Shown: positions 48,037 through 57,507 of the stretch, piece after piece
Position numbering within the stretch: position 1 is the first letter of the stretch
Layout: every line of letters starts with the position of its first letter
Assembly (NCBI GenBank): GCA_010157825.1
Contig: VFSE01000199.1
Location: 310,001 to 374,000, forward strand
Source of the DNA: Vickermania ingenoplastis
Lineage: Eukaryota; Euglenozoa; Kinetoplastea; Trypanosomatida; Trypanosomatidae
Direction: 5' to 3'
DNA length: 64,000 nucleotides
Notes under the pieces: model-generated
The model's input: the letters and a program-made list of their open reading frames with translations, nothing else
Told to the model about the DNA's origin: nothing
The model's database searches: none
Made by a program: the position numbers and the translations under genes

Positions 48037-48464
48037 GTATGCGCCGCTGTGGTGCTCACGGGTCCGAAGTGATGTGTGAGTGCGCGCGTGTGCTGTGCAA
48101 GGGGAATCCTTCGCTCGCCGCTGCCCTCTCTCACCCACCGTCGCGGCCCTTGTTGTGTGGACGGGAACTCTCTGGAGATGCTCTGTTTCCATCGCTGCAT
48201 TCTCCTCATCGGTTGCCGAAGAGCTGCTACCTGCTGTTGCGCACCCCCGCACAGCCATGCACCCAAAATAATAATAATTGTCGTACGACCTGACTCCCGA
48301 AGAGGGCCCCTAACTGGTCCCGAGGTCCATCACCGTGTGCTGTCTGTGCTCTGCCCCTCTCATCTTCCACCCCGATCTTCTTCTCCCTTCTCTCTATTCT
48401 TCCTATTACTGATGTGTGCACGGCTAACTTCTTTCCTCTTTACGTTAGTATCGTGTTTTTTTTT

Positions 48465-48482
48465 TTTTTATCTTTTACAAAG
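48465..48482 (+). promoter_or_regulatory. Probable trans-splice acceptor of copy 1
   Basis: A T-rich run (about 48457-48477) is followed by ACAAAG with AG at 48481-48482, 12 bases before the ATG at 48495. The same arrangement is present upstream of copy 3. Confidence 0.5.
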
Positions 48483-48494
48483 TTTCTTCAAACC

Positions 48495-49613
48495 ATGCCC
48501 ATCCTTCAGCAGCGCGCGAAGAACGCCCCTTCCCCACCGGAGAAGGAGATGTCGGCGAAGCAGCGCATGCTGTACAACCGTAGCGGTGTGAACGCCAAGA
48601 AGGCGATCCTGGGCACCCAGCCCGCGGTGGAGAACGGCGAGGTCGTGAAGCCCAAGGTGAAGAAGCAGCCCGGCAACTTCTCCAGCCCCTCCGACCTCTA
48701 CGCCGGCCCTCAGGGCCCCGGCAAGGTCACCGGTGGCGTCCGCCGCTACGAGGATCGCGAGTCGGACAATGTCGCCTACATGCTGTCCGAAGAGGCTCAG
48801 GCGGCCGACAACTGCCCGCCCAGGAAGAAGAACCTCGGCCAGAAGGACCTTGTAGACAACAACTGCTTCCCCCTGAAGCCCGAGAAGCCCGCGCCGTGCG
48901 GCGTGAAGATCATCAAGGGCCAGGATCCCATGGACGCGCCGTGGTACGAGGACAACAACCCCAAGCCCCCGCGCGAGGGCGATGATGCGCCGCTGGCCGG
49001 GAAGAAAATCTTCCCCAACAACTACGCCAACGCCCACGACACCACTTTCGTGTACCCTCCCCAGCAGGTGCACAAGCCTCCTCCAGGCGGCAACCGCAAG
49101 AACCAGTCTCGCGACGTTACCAACCTGGCCCGCTACAGCCCCGAGCAGCTGGCGGAGAAGCCCGAGATCCACGGCCACTTTGGTCCCGTGAAGTTCCGCG
49201 CCCCGGAGATGGACTACCCCGTCCGCAAGCCCGCCATCAAGCAGGTGCACAACCGCGCCACCGCGTGCCACGACGTGATGGGCACGGAGCGCTTTGGCAA
49301 GGCCGAAGAGCCCCGCGTCAGCGGCGTGGCGAAGACCGCCTTCACGCCTAAGGAGACGAAGCAGATGATGCCCTTCCCCGACCCTCCGCAGCAGCAGGCC
49401 CGCCCCGTGAAGCAGGACAAGCTCTTCCGCTACTACGACCCCAACATGGACGACGCCTCCCAGTTCGTGGATGAGAAGAAGCCCACGGGCAAGGGCCACG
49501 GCAAGGGCAAGGGCGCCAACTACGAGAGCGGCAGCCACTGGGCCCCCAAGGGCGGCAAGGGCAAGGGTTTGTACTCCCGCAACGGCAAGGCTTCTACGAT
49601 TCCTATGGCGTAG
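48495..49613 (+). CDS. Multicopy unknown protein, copy 1 (372 aa)
   Basis: A basic, Pro/Lys/Asn-rich, probably largely unfolded protein with no recognised domain, signal or membrane helix. The N-terminus is MPILQQRAKNAP. The centre has repeated Pro-Lys and Asn-Asn-rich stretches. The C-terminus (332-358) is Gly/Lys-rich (GKGHGKGKG, then GGKGKG). Codon use is extremely G/C-biased at third positions, leaving a long antisense frame open; with three copies this points to very high expression. This copy differs from copy 3 only at residue 13 (Ser instead of Pro). A long upstream extension beginning at GTG 48414 is rejected because it reads through the polypyrimidine tract. A structural or RNA/DNA-binding role is possible but not shown. 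Confidence 0.85.
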   Translation: MPILQQRAKNAPSPPEKEMSAKQRMLYNRSGVNAKKAILGTQPAVENGEVVKPKVKKQPGNFSSPSDLYAGPQGPGKVTGGVRRYEDRESDNVAYMLSEEAQAADNCPPRKKNLGQKDLVDNNCFPLKPEKPAPCGVKIIKGQDPMDAPWYEDNNPKPPREGDDAPLAGKKIFPNNYANAHDTTFVYPPQQVHKPPPGGNRKNQSRDVTNLARYSPEQLAEKPEIHGHFGPVKFRAPEMDYPVRKPAIKQVHNRATACHDVMGTERFGKAEEPRVSGVAKTAFTPKETKQMMPFPDPPQQQARPVKQDKLFRYYDPNMDDASQFVDEKKPTGKGHGKGKGANYESGSHWAPKGGKGKGLYSRNGKASTIPMA

Positions 49614-50525
49614 GTGAATGGTCGAGTAGTTCACGATACCACTGTTGAAAAAAAAATGAAAGGATACGAATATCTTTCACTATGATTGAGTTCACCATTG
49701 TATCGTACGACGGTGGCATAGAGATGAGTTAGATCAATATCTCTTGCTTTGTAGTGAATTTCGTTGTTGTTCAAGATGGTGGTGATATTTATATATATAA
49801 ATATATGTGTGATGATTACTTCTTTTATTTTGTTTTTGTACGTGGTTTGCTGTTGTTTCGTGGAAGAATGTGTTGCTGTCCTTTGCAATACTGTTCGTGG
49901 ACGGCTATTGGGGTACAGGGGATCTCCTCGAAGTGAAAATTGGTTACTCGTTTCATTCATCTTCATTTGTCATCAACTTTTAACAGGGCTCAAACGGACG
50001 AACTCCTTCCACCGAAAAGGGATGCGAAACAACTAGCACCATATACTTTTGTTTCATATTTGTGAAAGAGTTCAACCGAGGGAAATCCGAAAGGACCTAC
50101 AACACTCTTTTACACCAAAACAAAGAAGAAAAAGAAGAAGAAGAAAAAAAAAAGAGAGCAACCAATATGATATCCGAAAATCTGTGATGGCGCACTCACG
50201 TCATTTGTACTTTTCATCGATCAACGAGCGCAGAAGAGCATTAAGTCCTTTTAAGACGTGTTTACAACAATCACAAAAATAAATAGAAGAAAAGAAAGCA
50301 TAACTCAATTTCACATGCACGCCTACACTTTGTATCCACACTTTACTCCTCGCTTAGAATTTATCGGCAACCTTCGCCAGTTGGTCCTATCGCTCTTTAC
50401 TATCCTTCCTCTCTTCGCTGAACAATAACAACACTAGTTCATTTATTCTTTTTTTTTTCTAGTTTATTTTTCCTTTTACGCCTATTCTTTCACTTAAAAA
50501 AAAAACAACAGCGACACTTCAAACC
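49614..50525. other. Spacer between copies 1 and 2
   Basis: AT-rich and unlike the spacer before copy 3. It has a pyrimidine tract at about 50436-50495, then an A run and CAACAG (AG at 50511-50512) before copy 2. A GAAGAA-rich purine stretch lies near 50125-50155. No gene supported. Confidence 0.5.
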
Positions 50526-51643
50526 ATGCCCATCCTTCAGCAGCGCGCGAAGAACGCCCCTCCCCCACCGGAGAAGGAGATGTCGGCGAAGCAGCGCATG
50601 CTGTACAACCGTAGCGGTGTGAACGCCAAGAAGGCGATCCTGGGCACCCAGCCCGCGGTGGAGAACGGCGAGGTCGTGAAGCCCAAGGTGAAGAAGCAGC
50701 CCAGCAACTTCTCCAGCCCCTCCGACCTCTACGCCGGCCCTCAGGGCCCCGGCAAGGTCACCGGTGGCGTCCGCCGCTACGAGGATCGCGAGTCGGACAA
50801 AGTCGCCTACATGCTGTCCGAAGAGGCTCAGGCGGCCGACAACTGCCCGCCCAGGAAGAAGAACCTCGGCCAGAAGGACCTTGTAGACAACAACTGCTTC
50901 CCCCTGAAGCCCGAGAAGCCCGCGCCGTGCGGCGTGAAGATCATCAAGGGCCAGGATCCCATGGACGCGCCGTGGTACGAGGACAACAACCCCAAGCCCC
51001 CGCGCGAGGGCGATGATGGGCCGCTGGCCGGGAAGAAAATCTTCCCCAACAACTACGCCAACGCCCACGACACCACTTTCGTGTACCCTCCCCAGCAGGT
51101 GCACAAGCCTCCTCCAGGCGGCAACCGCAAGAACCAGTCTCGCGACGTTACCAACCTGGCCCGCTACAGCCCCGAGCAGCTGGCGGAGAAGCCCGAGATC
51201 CACGGCCACTTTGGTCCCGTGAAGTTCCGCGCCCCGGAGATGGACTACCCCGTCCGCAAGCCCGCCATCAAGCAGGTGCACAACCGCGCCACCGCGTGCC
51301 ACGACGTGATGGGCACGGAGCGCTTTGGCAAGGCCGAAGAGCCCCGCGTCAGCGGCGTGGCGAAGACCGCCTTCACGCCTAAGGAGACGAAGCAGATGAT
51401 GCCCTTCCCCGACCCTCCGCAGCAGCAGGCCCGCCCCGTGAAGCAGGACAAGCTCTTCCGCTACTACGACCCCAACATGGACGACGCCTCCCAGTTCGTG
51501 GATGAGAAGAAGCCCACGGGCAAGGGCCACGGCAAGGGCAAGGGCGCCAACTACGAGAGCGGCAGCCACTGGGCCCCCAAGGGCGGCAAGGGCAAGGGTT
51601 TGTACTCCCGCAACGGCAAGGCTTCTACGATTCCTATGGCGTA
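50517..51643 (+). repeat. Copy 2 homology, limited to the coding region
   Basis: Similarity to copies 1 and 3 begins at CTTCAAACC, nine bases before the ATG, and ends within the stop codon (TAA here, TAG in the others). Neither the 890-base leader nor the 3' GTGAA is shared. Confidence 0.88.
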
Positions 51644-51644
51644 A
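50526..51644 (+). CDS. Multicopy unknown protein, copy 2 (372 aa)
   Basis: Nearly identical to copies 1 and 3, with three private changes: Ser60 for Gly, Lys92 for Asn and Gly165 for Ala. Residue 13 is Pro, as in copy 3. It uses its own unrelated leader and splice site and has an unrelated 3' UTR, so its mRNA may be regulated differently from the other two. The stop is TAA rather than TAG. No domain is recognised. Confidence 0.85.
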   Translation: MPILQQRAKNAPPPPEKEMSAKQRMLYNRSGVNAKKAILGTQPAVENGEVVKPKVKKQPSNFSSPSDLYAGPQGPGKVTGGVRRYEDRESDKVAYMLSEEAQAADNCPPRKKNLGQKDLVDNNCFPLKPEKPAPCGVKIIKGQDPMDAPWYEDNNPKPPREGDDGPLAGKKIFPNNYANAHDTTFVYPPQQVHKPPPGGNRKNQSRDVTNLARYSPEQLAEKPEIHGHFGPVKFRAPEMDYPVRKPAIKQVHNRATACHDVMGTERFGKAEEPRVSGVAKTAFTPKETKQMMPFPDPPQQQARPVKQDKLFRYYDPNMDDASQFVDEKKPTGKGHGKGKGANYESGSHWAPKGGKGKGLYSRNGKASTIPMA

Positions 51645-53334
51645 GGGAATATTTATTGTTTTCTCTTGTTGTTTTTTATGCTGTACGAAATATTGGTTCA
51701 TCTCTTCTGCGAGGACTGTTTTGTTTGTGTGTGTGGTCGGGTCCAGTCCTGCTGGGTTAATGGGTGAAAGAGTATCCATAGAACTTCTTTGCTAATGGTG
51801 TTGGAAAGGATTTTGAGGAAGATGATGCTCCATGGGTTGTTAGGGAATTTTTAGAGAGTACAGCGAGATATTGGAGTGATCTTTTACTATCTATACATTA
51901 TTATTTTTTACTTCAAATATTGTAGTGGTAAGTCGTCCTCTTTTTATTTTTTAAAAGATTTTTTTTTTTTTGTATATGTCCTACTCGTTCCTCCTGTAAA
52001 AATTGGCTAACGAGGCGTACCACTGCCCCAGACTTTTTGAATGTGAGAAATATGCCTTTGTTTGGGTTCAGCTGTAAGAGCGTTTTTCAAAAAATTTCTT
52101 ACGAAGAATAGTTCCGTAGAATGTCCCGTGCTCGTCCTTTGGATAGTTTACTGGCTGACAGGGTGCAGTATCACTATTCTTTTCTTGTTTCTATTGATTT
52201 TACTTCTATTCATTCTTGGCCTTAACACTAATTTGAATTTTATCGCGCAGTACAATAGCATCACTCAGACATTGCTGAGGGAAGAAGTACTAGTCACTGG
52301 ATTCAGCTTCCTCTCTCACCATCGCTACTACAGGCTTCGCGTATTATACGCCCTCGCAAGATCCTCCACTAAACGGGAACTCTCCGTAGATGCTCTGCTT
52401 CCATCGTTCTATTTTTGCCATTAAATAATAGTCGTTCAACCCTCCATCATTCTACGTTGAGGCTGCCCACGCATCGTCAGTGTCTCTGTCTCCATCCATC
52501 TCAGCACCGTGTCCGCTGTCGAGCCGGGGTCGTCTGTGCACTACCGGCCATCTTATGCTTAGTGCGCTGTAATCCCCTGCAAGAACCCTCAGCACCGCTG
52601 GACATTTTCAGTCCTGCTCCGCTTGCCTTCCCCCCTGAAGATCCTTCTCCCTCCCTCCATCTTTTGTTTTTTACAAGGTATTCTTTTACCTCGCATAGTT
52701 CTCTCTCTGTCTCTGTCTCTCTCTTTCTCTCTTTCATTTTTTCTCCGATGGTAAAGCTGGTGTGCGTGCGATGCAGAGTGATGATACTTGGTCGTCTGAC
52801 GCTGCCGCCTCTGCGGCGGTGGTCCTGTTGAAAACCCAACGGCTTCAACGTATCGAGAATCTGACTGCAATCTTATGCGCCGCTGTGGTGCTCACGGGTC
52901 CGAAGTGATGTGTGAGTGCGCGCGTGTGCTGTGCAAGGGGAATCCTTCGCTCGCCGCTGCCCTCTCTCACCCACCGTCGCGGCCCTTGTTGTGTGGACGG
53001 GAACTCTCTGGAGATGCTCTGTTTCCATCGCTGCATTCTCCTCATCGGTTGCCGAAGAGCTGCTACCTGCTGTTGCGCACCCCCCGCACAGCCATGCACC
53101 CAAAATAATAATAATTGTCGTACGACCTGACTCCCGAAGAGGGCCCCTAACTGGTCCCGAGGTCCATCACCGTGTGCTGTCTGTGCTCTGCCCCTCTCAT
53201 CTTCCACCCCGATCTTCTTCTCCCTTCTCTCTATTCTTCCTATTACTGATGTGTGCACGGCTAACTTCTTTCCTCTTTACGTTAGTATCGTGTTGTTTTT
53301 TTTTTTTTTATCTTTTACAAAGTTTCTTCAAACC
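51645..53334. other. Spacer between copies 2 and 3
   Basis: 51645-52431 is unique T-rich sequence with no supported gene; a 120-codon frame at about 52062-52424 is hydrophobic but reads a T-rich tract and is not convincing. From 52432 it is the duplicated leader of copy 3, containing the second snoRNA-like element (52770-52872) and the T tract before the start codon. Confidence 0.5.
52770..52872 (+). ncRNA. C/D-box snoRNA-like element, copy 2
   Basis: Same structure as 47934-48036: GATGCAG (52770-52776), C box GTGATGA (52778-52784), D box CTGA (52861-52864) and CTGCAATC (52865-52872). All box and stem bases are unchanged, but conservation cannot be separated from recent duplication of the whole block. 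Confidence 0.3.
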
Positions 53335-54453
53335 ATGCCCATCCTTCAGCAGCGCGCGAAGAACGCCCCTCCCCCACCGGAGAAGGAGATGTCGGCGAAG
53401 CAGCGCATGCTGTACAACCGTAGCGGTGTGAACGCCAAGAAGGCGATCCTGGGCACCCAGCCCGCGGTGGAGAACGGCGAGGTCGTGAAGCCCAAGGTGA
53501 AGAAGCAGCCCGGCAACTTCTCCAGCCCCTCCGACCTCTACGCCGGCCCTCAGGGCCCCGGCAAGGTCACCGGTGGCGTCCGCCGCTACGAGGATCGCGA
53601 GTCGGACAATGTCGCCTACATGCTGTCCGAAGAGGCTCAGGCGGCCGACAACTGCCCGCCCAGGAAGAAGAACCTCGGCCAGAAGGACCTTGTAGACAAC
53701 AACTGCTTCCCCCTGAAGCCCGAGAAGCCCGCGCCGTGCGGCGTGAAGATCATCAAGGGCCAGGATCCCATGGACGCGCCGTGGTACGAGGACAACAACC
53801 CCAAGCCCCCGCGCGAGGGCGATGATGCGCCGCTGGCCGGGAAGAAAATCTTCCCCAACAACTACGCCAACGCCCACGACACCACTTTCGTGTACCCTCC
53901 CCAGCAGGTGCACAAGCCTCCTCCAGGCGGCAACCGCAAGAACCAGTCTCGCGACGTTACCAACCTGGCCCGCTACAGCCCCGAGCAGCTGGCGGAGAAG
54001 CCCGAGATCCACGGCCACTTTGGTCCCGTGAAGTTCCGCGCCCCGGAGATGGACTACCCCGTCCGCAAGCCCGCCATCAAGCAGGTGCACAACCGCGCCA
54101 CCGCGTGCCACGACGTGATGGGCACGGAGCGCTTTGGCAAGGCCGAAGAGCCCCGCGTCAGCGGCGTGGCGAAGACCGCCTTCACGCCTAAGGAGACGAA
54201 GCAGATGATGCCCTTCCCCGACCCTCCGCAGCAGCAGGCCCGCCCCGTGAAGCAGGACAAGCTCTTCCGCTACTACGACCCCAACATGGACGACGCCTCC
54301 CAGTTCGTGGATGAGAAGAAGCCCACGGGCAAGGGCCACGGCAAGGGCAAGGGCGCCAACTACGAGAGCGGCAGCCACTGGGCCCCCAAGGGCGGCAAGG
54401 GCAAGGGTTTGTACTCCCGCAACGGCAAGGCTTCTACGATTCCTATGGCGTAG
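53335..54453 (+). CDS. Multicopy unknown protein, copy 3 (372 aa)
   Basis: Same 372-residue product as copy 1 except Pro13, and with the same leader and splice signal (T/A-rich tract, then ACAAAG, 12 bases before the ATG). The GTG at 53251 opens a longer frame through the polypyrimidine tract and is not used. See copy 1 for composition and codon bias. After GTGAA following the stop, the 3' region diverges completely from copy 1, so the three mRNAs should be separable by their 3' UTRs. Confidence 0.85.
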   Translation: MPILQQRAKNAPPPPEKEMSAKQRMLYNRSGVNAKKAILGTQPAVENGEVVKPKVKKQPGNFSSPSDLYAGPQGPGKVTGGVRRYEDRESDNVAYMLSEEAQAADNCPPRKKNLGQKDLVDNNCFPLKPEKPAPCGVKIIKGQDPMDAPWYEDNNPKPPREGDDAPLAGKKIFPNNYANAHDTTFVYPPQQVHKPPPGGNRKNQSRDVTNLARYSPEQLAEKPEIHGHFGPVKFRAPEMDYPVRKPAIKQVHNRATACHDVMGTERFGKAEEPRVSGVAKTAFTPKETKQMMPFPDPPQQQARPVKQDKLFRYYDPNMDDASQFVDEKKPTGKGHGKGKGANYESGSHWAPKGGKGKGLYSRNGKASTIPMA

Positions 54454-55024
54454 GTGAAGTAAAACTAGTTGTTGCCCTGTTTGGGAGACGGATCGTGTTG
54501 AGGAAGCTGTGCTTCTTATATAGTGAGTTGTAATGCTCCTTGTTATTTTTTTCTTTCTTTTTTTTTCTTTGTGTATCGTGCTAGTGTTGGAGATGTAGGC
54601 CCTTGTATTTTCTTTGAAATGCTCTTTTTAACGTCTTTTTCTTTGGTACGGTTCGGGGTGGGGGCAGAGCGATTTTTAACTTGCGATGATAAGAATAAAG
54701 GGAAGAAATCGTAACCGTTAATTAGTACTGTTGGGTAGAGGTCCCGTTGTGCTACATTTTTTTTATTGGGAAAGAGTCGAATTACAAAAAAAAAGAGGAA
54801 ACGAAGAAAACAAGTGTCTTGCATGCTGACGTTCGTATTGGGATTGGATATCTTGACGTGTCTCACCCCTAGAGAAGGGATGAGTACCGTTGGCCCTGTT
54901 TCTGCTCTGCTGTGCGTTGCTTGTTCTTTGCTGGTCTCGTCACCTTCACTACTGCTTGCTCTGTCTTTGCTCATTTGTCACAATGGAATAGTTTTTTTTG
55001 TTTTTTTTTTCTGTTCCGCCAATT
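54454..55024. other. Intergenic spacer
   Basis: T-rich with no supported gene. A pyrimidine-rich stretch at about 54908-54980 precedes an AG at 54990-54991. A minimal upstream ORF (ATG GAA TAG, 54983-54991) overlaps that site, and a T tract at 54992-55013 runs to the next ATG without any AG. Confidence 0.45.
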
Positions 55025-55393
55025 ATGTTTCGCTTTGCCTCTCGCCGACTTGCCATTGGCTCATTCTCTCTGTTTATGCGTGAGCAGAAGGACAATCCAA
55101 AGCTGAAGGGCCTCGGCGTTGCGGATCGCAGTCGGATGCTCTCGTCCATGTACAAGGGTCTTTCGCCGAAGGACATGGAGCAGCTGGTTACCCGGGCGAA
55201 GGCGGTACCCACCCCTGAGCGCAAGCCCCGCAAGCAGAAGAACAACGACGGCGCACCGCGGGAGAAGCGCGCCCCCAGCGCCTACGCGCAGTTTGTGAAG
55301 GCGAACATTCACAAGTTTGAGAAGCTTCCTCACTTAGAGCGTATGAAGGCTGTGGCCAAGCTGTGGAACATCGAGAAGAACTCCAAGCAGTAA
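55025..55393 (+). CDS. Small kinetoplast-associated HMG-like protein, paralogue 1
   Basis: A 122-residue basic protein from the ATG at 55025; the nine-codon TTG-started extension is T-tract readthrough. MFRFASRRLAIGSFS is a short Arg-rich presequence of the type cleaved from kinetoplast-associated proteins. Two HMG-like half-boxes follow: about 12-58 (SLFMREQKDN...MLSSMYKGL...RAKAVP) and about 84-117 (APSAYAQFVKANIHKF...MKAVAKLW), joined by a Lys/Arg-rich linker. KAPs bind and compact kDNA in the mitochondrial matrix. It lies about 0.9 kb upstream of a close paralogue, so a tandem duplication is likely. Confidence 0.85.
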   Translation: MFRFASRRLAIGSFSLFMREQKDNPKLKGLGVADRSRMLSSMYKGLSPKDMEQLVTRAKAVPTPERKPRKQKNNDGAPREKRAPSAYAQFVKANIHKFEKLPHLERMKAVAKLWNIEKNSKQ

Positions 55394-56271
55394 GAAGGAT
55401 TGCCCATTGACGAAGTGGTCCATTAAGTCCCACGGATCGCTTTGCATCTTCCTGATTGTTCTGTTTCTTGTTTGTTGGTGTTGTTTTCTTTTTTCCCTTC
55501 TGTTTCGTGCATGTCCCCCCACGGATATGCACCCGCAGTAGAAGTTCCCCTTCACCGTCGTCGATCCGTATTTTTGATCCTTCTCCCCTCTTTCCATCTG
55601 TGACGAGTTTGGTGGAGGGCGAGATGGTGCTTCGCACGCATCGTTCGACAGTCGTTTCGTGACACTTGTTTTTTTTGTTTTTTTTTCTAGAGATGAAGGC
55701 CCATCCGCGCTACCCCACGGCAGTTCCTAGGACGGGAAGAGAGGCTGCCAGTTTGTTGTTGTTCTGTGGGTGTGTAGAGAGGGGGGGGGGAGAGCGATTA
55801 ATAGAACGTCGAAAAGTAAATACACACACTATCGTTATACATAGAGAGAGACCGAGAAACGAAGACACTGTAGAGGAAATAATAGAGGTGTTATAGGAGG
55901 TGCAGTAGGTTCTCGTTGCCGATCGTTGTAGCTTCACCCCCGGTGTTTTGTCGCTACTGTTTACTTTAAGTCGTTTTTTTTTTCCCTTTAGACGTCCGTC
56001 ACGATCTTTTTGAAAGGAAGAAAATAAAAAGCCATCCATACATCTCCGGGGATCTGCTGATCTCAGACGCTACTTTTTACGTCTTATTGCTTTGTGGGTC
56101 TCTCTTGTATTCTTCTGTATGTGCTCTGTAATACCAGGGTTGACCTTCAGTGAAATACTTATTTTTTGCGAACTTTTTTCTGCCTTCTTCGCCTCCCTCA
56201 TTGTCTGTCTCCCTTTTTAAAATCTTTTCCTAGGGTAGTTCCTCTCTTATCCTCTTCATCTCCTTTTCGCC
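55394..56271. other. Intergenic spacer
   Basis: Contains a T tract ending CTAGAG directly before an ATG at 55693 (67-codon frame, not convincing). The probable acceptor for the next gene is a pyrimidine-rich stretch (about 56176-56218) ending in CCTAG at 56229-56233, about 38 bases before the ATG. Confidence 0.5.
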
Positions 56272-56640
56272 ATGATGTTCAAATTCACCCTTCGTCGTTT
56301 TGCCATTGGCGCCTACAGCCTCTTCATGCGTGAACAGAAGAACCACCCTAAGCTCCGCGGGCTCGCTGTCGGCCAGCGCGGCAAGGTCCTTGCCACGATG
56401 TACAAAAATCTTACCTCTGCCGATAAGGCCATGCTAGAGAAGCGTGCCAAGGCTGTTCCCACCCCCGTGCGCAAGGTGAAGAACACCGACAAGAGCAACG
56501 ACAAGAAGGCCCGCAAGCCTCGCGCACCAGGCGCCTATGCCCAGTTTGTGAAGGCGAATATTCACAAGTTCGACAAGCTTCCTCACCTTGATCGCATGAA
56601 GGCTGTGGCCAAGCTCTGGAATCAGAAGAAGAAGAAGTAA
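56272..56640 (+). CDS. Small kinetoplast-associated HMG-like protein, paralogue 2
   Basis: A 122-residue relative of the gene at 55025 with the same order: an Arg-rich presequence (MMFKFTLRRFAIGAYS), a first half-box (SLFMREQKNH...VLATMYKNL...LEKRAKAVPTP), a basic linker, and a second half-box (AYAQFVKANIHKFDKLPHL, MKAVAKLW). The second half-box is nearly identical in the two proteins, while the linker and first box differ, suggesting stronger constraint on the C-terminal box. The start could be either of two adjacent ATGs (56272 or 56275). It is expected in the mitochondrial matrix on kDNA. Confidence 0.87.
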   Translation: MMFKFTLRRFAIGAYSLFMREQKNHPKLRGLAVGQRGKVLATMYKNLTSADKAMLEKRAKAVPTPVRKVKNTDKSNDKKARKPRAPGAYAQFVKANIHKFDKLPHLDRMKAVAKLWNQKKKK

Positions 56641-57507
56641 AGCGCTGTAACGTGGTGGTGAGGGACGATGCAATGTGCTGACAGTTCCCCCTACCACAAT
56701 AATATAGAGAGTTGAGAGTTTATTCCTTTTCGTTGTTTCTATAACGACTTTTTTGTTTAGCAGTTTTTCTTTCTTCCATCTTCCTCCTCACGGCACATCT
56801 GTTCTCTACAGCTCTCATTCTCAATTTCACAGGCTCAACTCTCTATTGCTACAGCATTTTAGAAACGCTGCACGCAATGTTAGTGTTCTGTTGGTGCCAG
56901 CCGCTGTCAGTAAGCTTTAAATTTAGATCTTCTGCAGCCCTTAGAGACGGCAAGAATGGAAAAGATCTTGAACTGCGCGCTCTGATACAAGCTTATTAAT
57001 ATTCTGATTTTCAATTTAAAAGAGATGGTGTGGCGCCGCTGAGCTCCGTCCACGCCGCTCTTAGCAATGGTTATTGTTCGGAGAAGGGAGCAAGATATTA
57101 ACCCGCGTGAGAAGAAGAAAAACAATGTCTGTGTCTACTTGTTGTTACCTGCAGCTTCAGACCGCGTTGTAGTTGTCTTTTTCTCCCAAGTTGTTGTATT
57201 CCTTTTAGCTCTGTCTTGCTTTTTTTTTTATTTATTTCTTCCCTTTCTTTATTCTTTCTCTCTTGTTATGTGTTGTATACAACTTCTCACTGGTGCATGC
57301 AGTATTTTCTAGAGGAGAAGAAATCGTGCGACGTCTAAATTTTGATACATTATAGAGGTCCGCTCGATACAGCCCACAAATTCCCACAAATTATTTATTC
57401 ACCTCAAATAACGTTTTGTTTGTTTGTTTTGTTTTCTTTTGTTTTATATTGTTTTTGCTCTACGTAAACCTGTTCAATTATATTGAACCCTTAGAATACT
57501 TCCCATT
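56641..57507. other. Intergenic spacer
   Basis: No gene supported. T-rich tracts at about 57180-57270 and 57415-57455. The nearest AG to the next gene is 57493-57494, 14 bases before the ATG. Confidence 0.5.

Larger units (their letters stand above)
46617..48494. other. Long spacer including the duplicated leader block of copy 1
   Basis: Positions 46617-47602 are unique AT-rich sequence with T/C runs and no supported gene. From 47603 the sequence is a near-identical copy of 52432 onward and leads into copy 1 of the 372-residue gene. It contains a C/D-snoRNA-like element (47934-48036), a CT-rich stretch (about 47870-47910) and a final T14 tract directly before the start codon. Short open frames here are not convincing. 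Confidence 0.55.
47603..49618 (+). repeat. Duplicated 2-kb block, copy 1
   Basis: It matches 52432-54458 from TCGTTCAACCCTCC through GTGAA just after the stop codon. The differences seen are mostly one-base changes in homopolymers (C runs, T runs, CT repeats), an insert in the CT-rich stretch and single substitutions. It carries about 890 bases of leader plus the complete 372-residue gene. Sequence on either side is unrelated. Confidence 0.9.
52432..54458 (+). repeat. Duplicated 2-kb block, copy 2 of the block
   Basis: Second instance of the 47603-49618 block, about 11 bases longer because of small indels in C, T and CT runs. It is in direct orientation, with copy 2 of the gene lying between the two blocks. 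Confidence 0.9.

Noticed and set aside
48414-48494. N-terminal extensions of copies 1 and 3 from GTG
   Set aside because: They read through the polypyrimidine tract and splice acceptor and begin at GTG; copy 2 has no equivalent.
47603-48494. Several 60-170-codon ORFs in the duplicated leader (also at 52432-53334)
   Set aside because: Frames differ between the two block copies because of small indels, and translations are Cys/Ser/Pro-rich noise.
48468-49634. Minus-strand frames of 356-429 codons repeated over all three 372-residue genes
   Set aside because: They mirror the codon bias of the sense genes and extend only as far as the sense homology; no splice signal precedes them.
55693-55896. 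67-codon ORF directly after a T tract and CTAGAG
   Set aside because: The splice signal is attractive, but the translation includes a homopolymer G run and basic low-complexity sequence with no homology visible; kept only as a curiosity.
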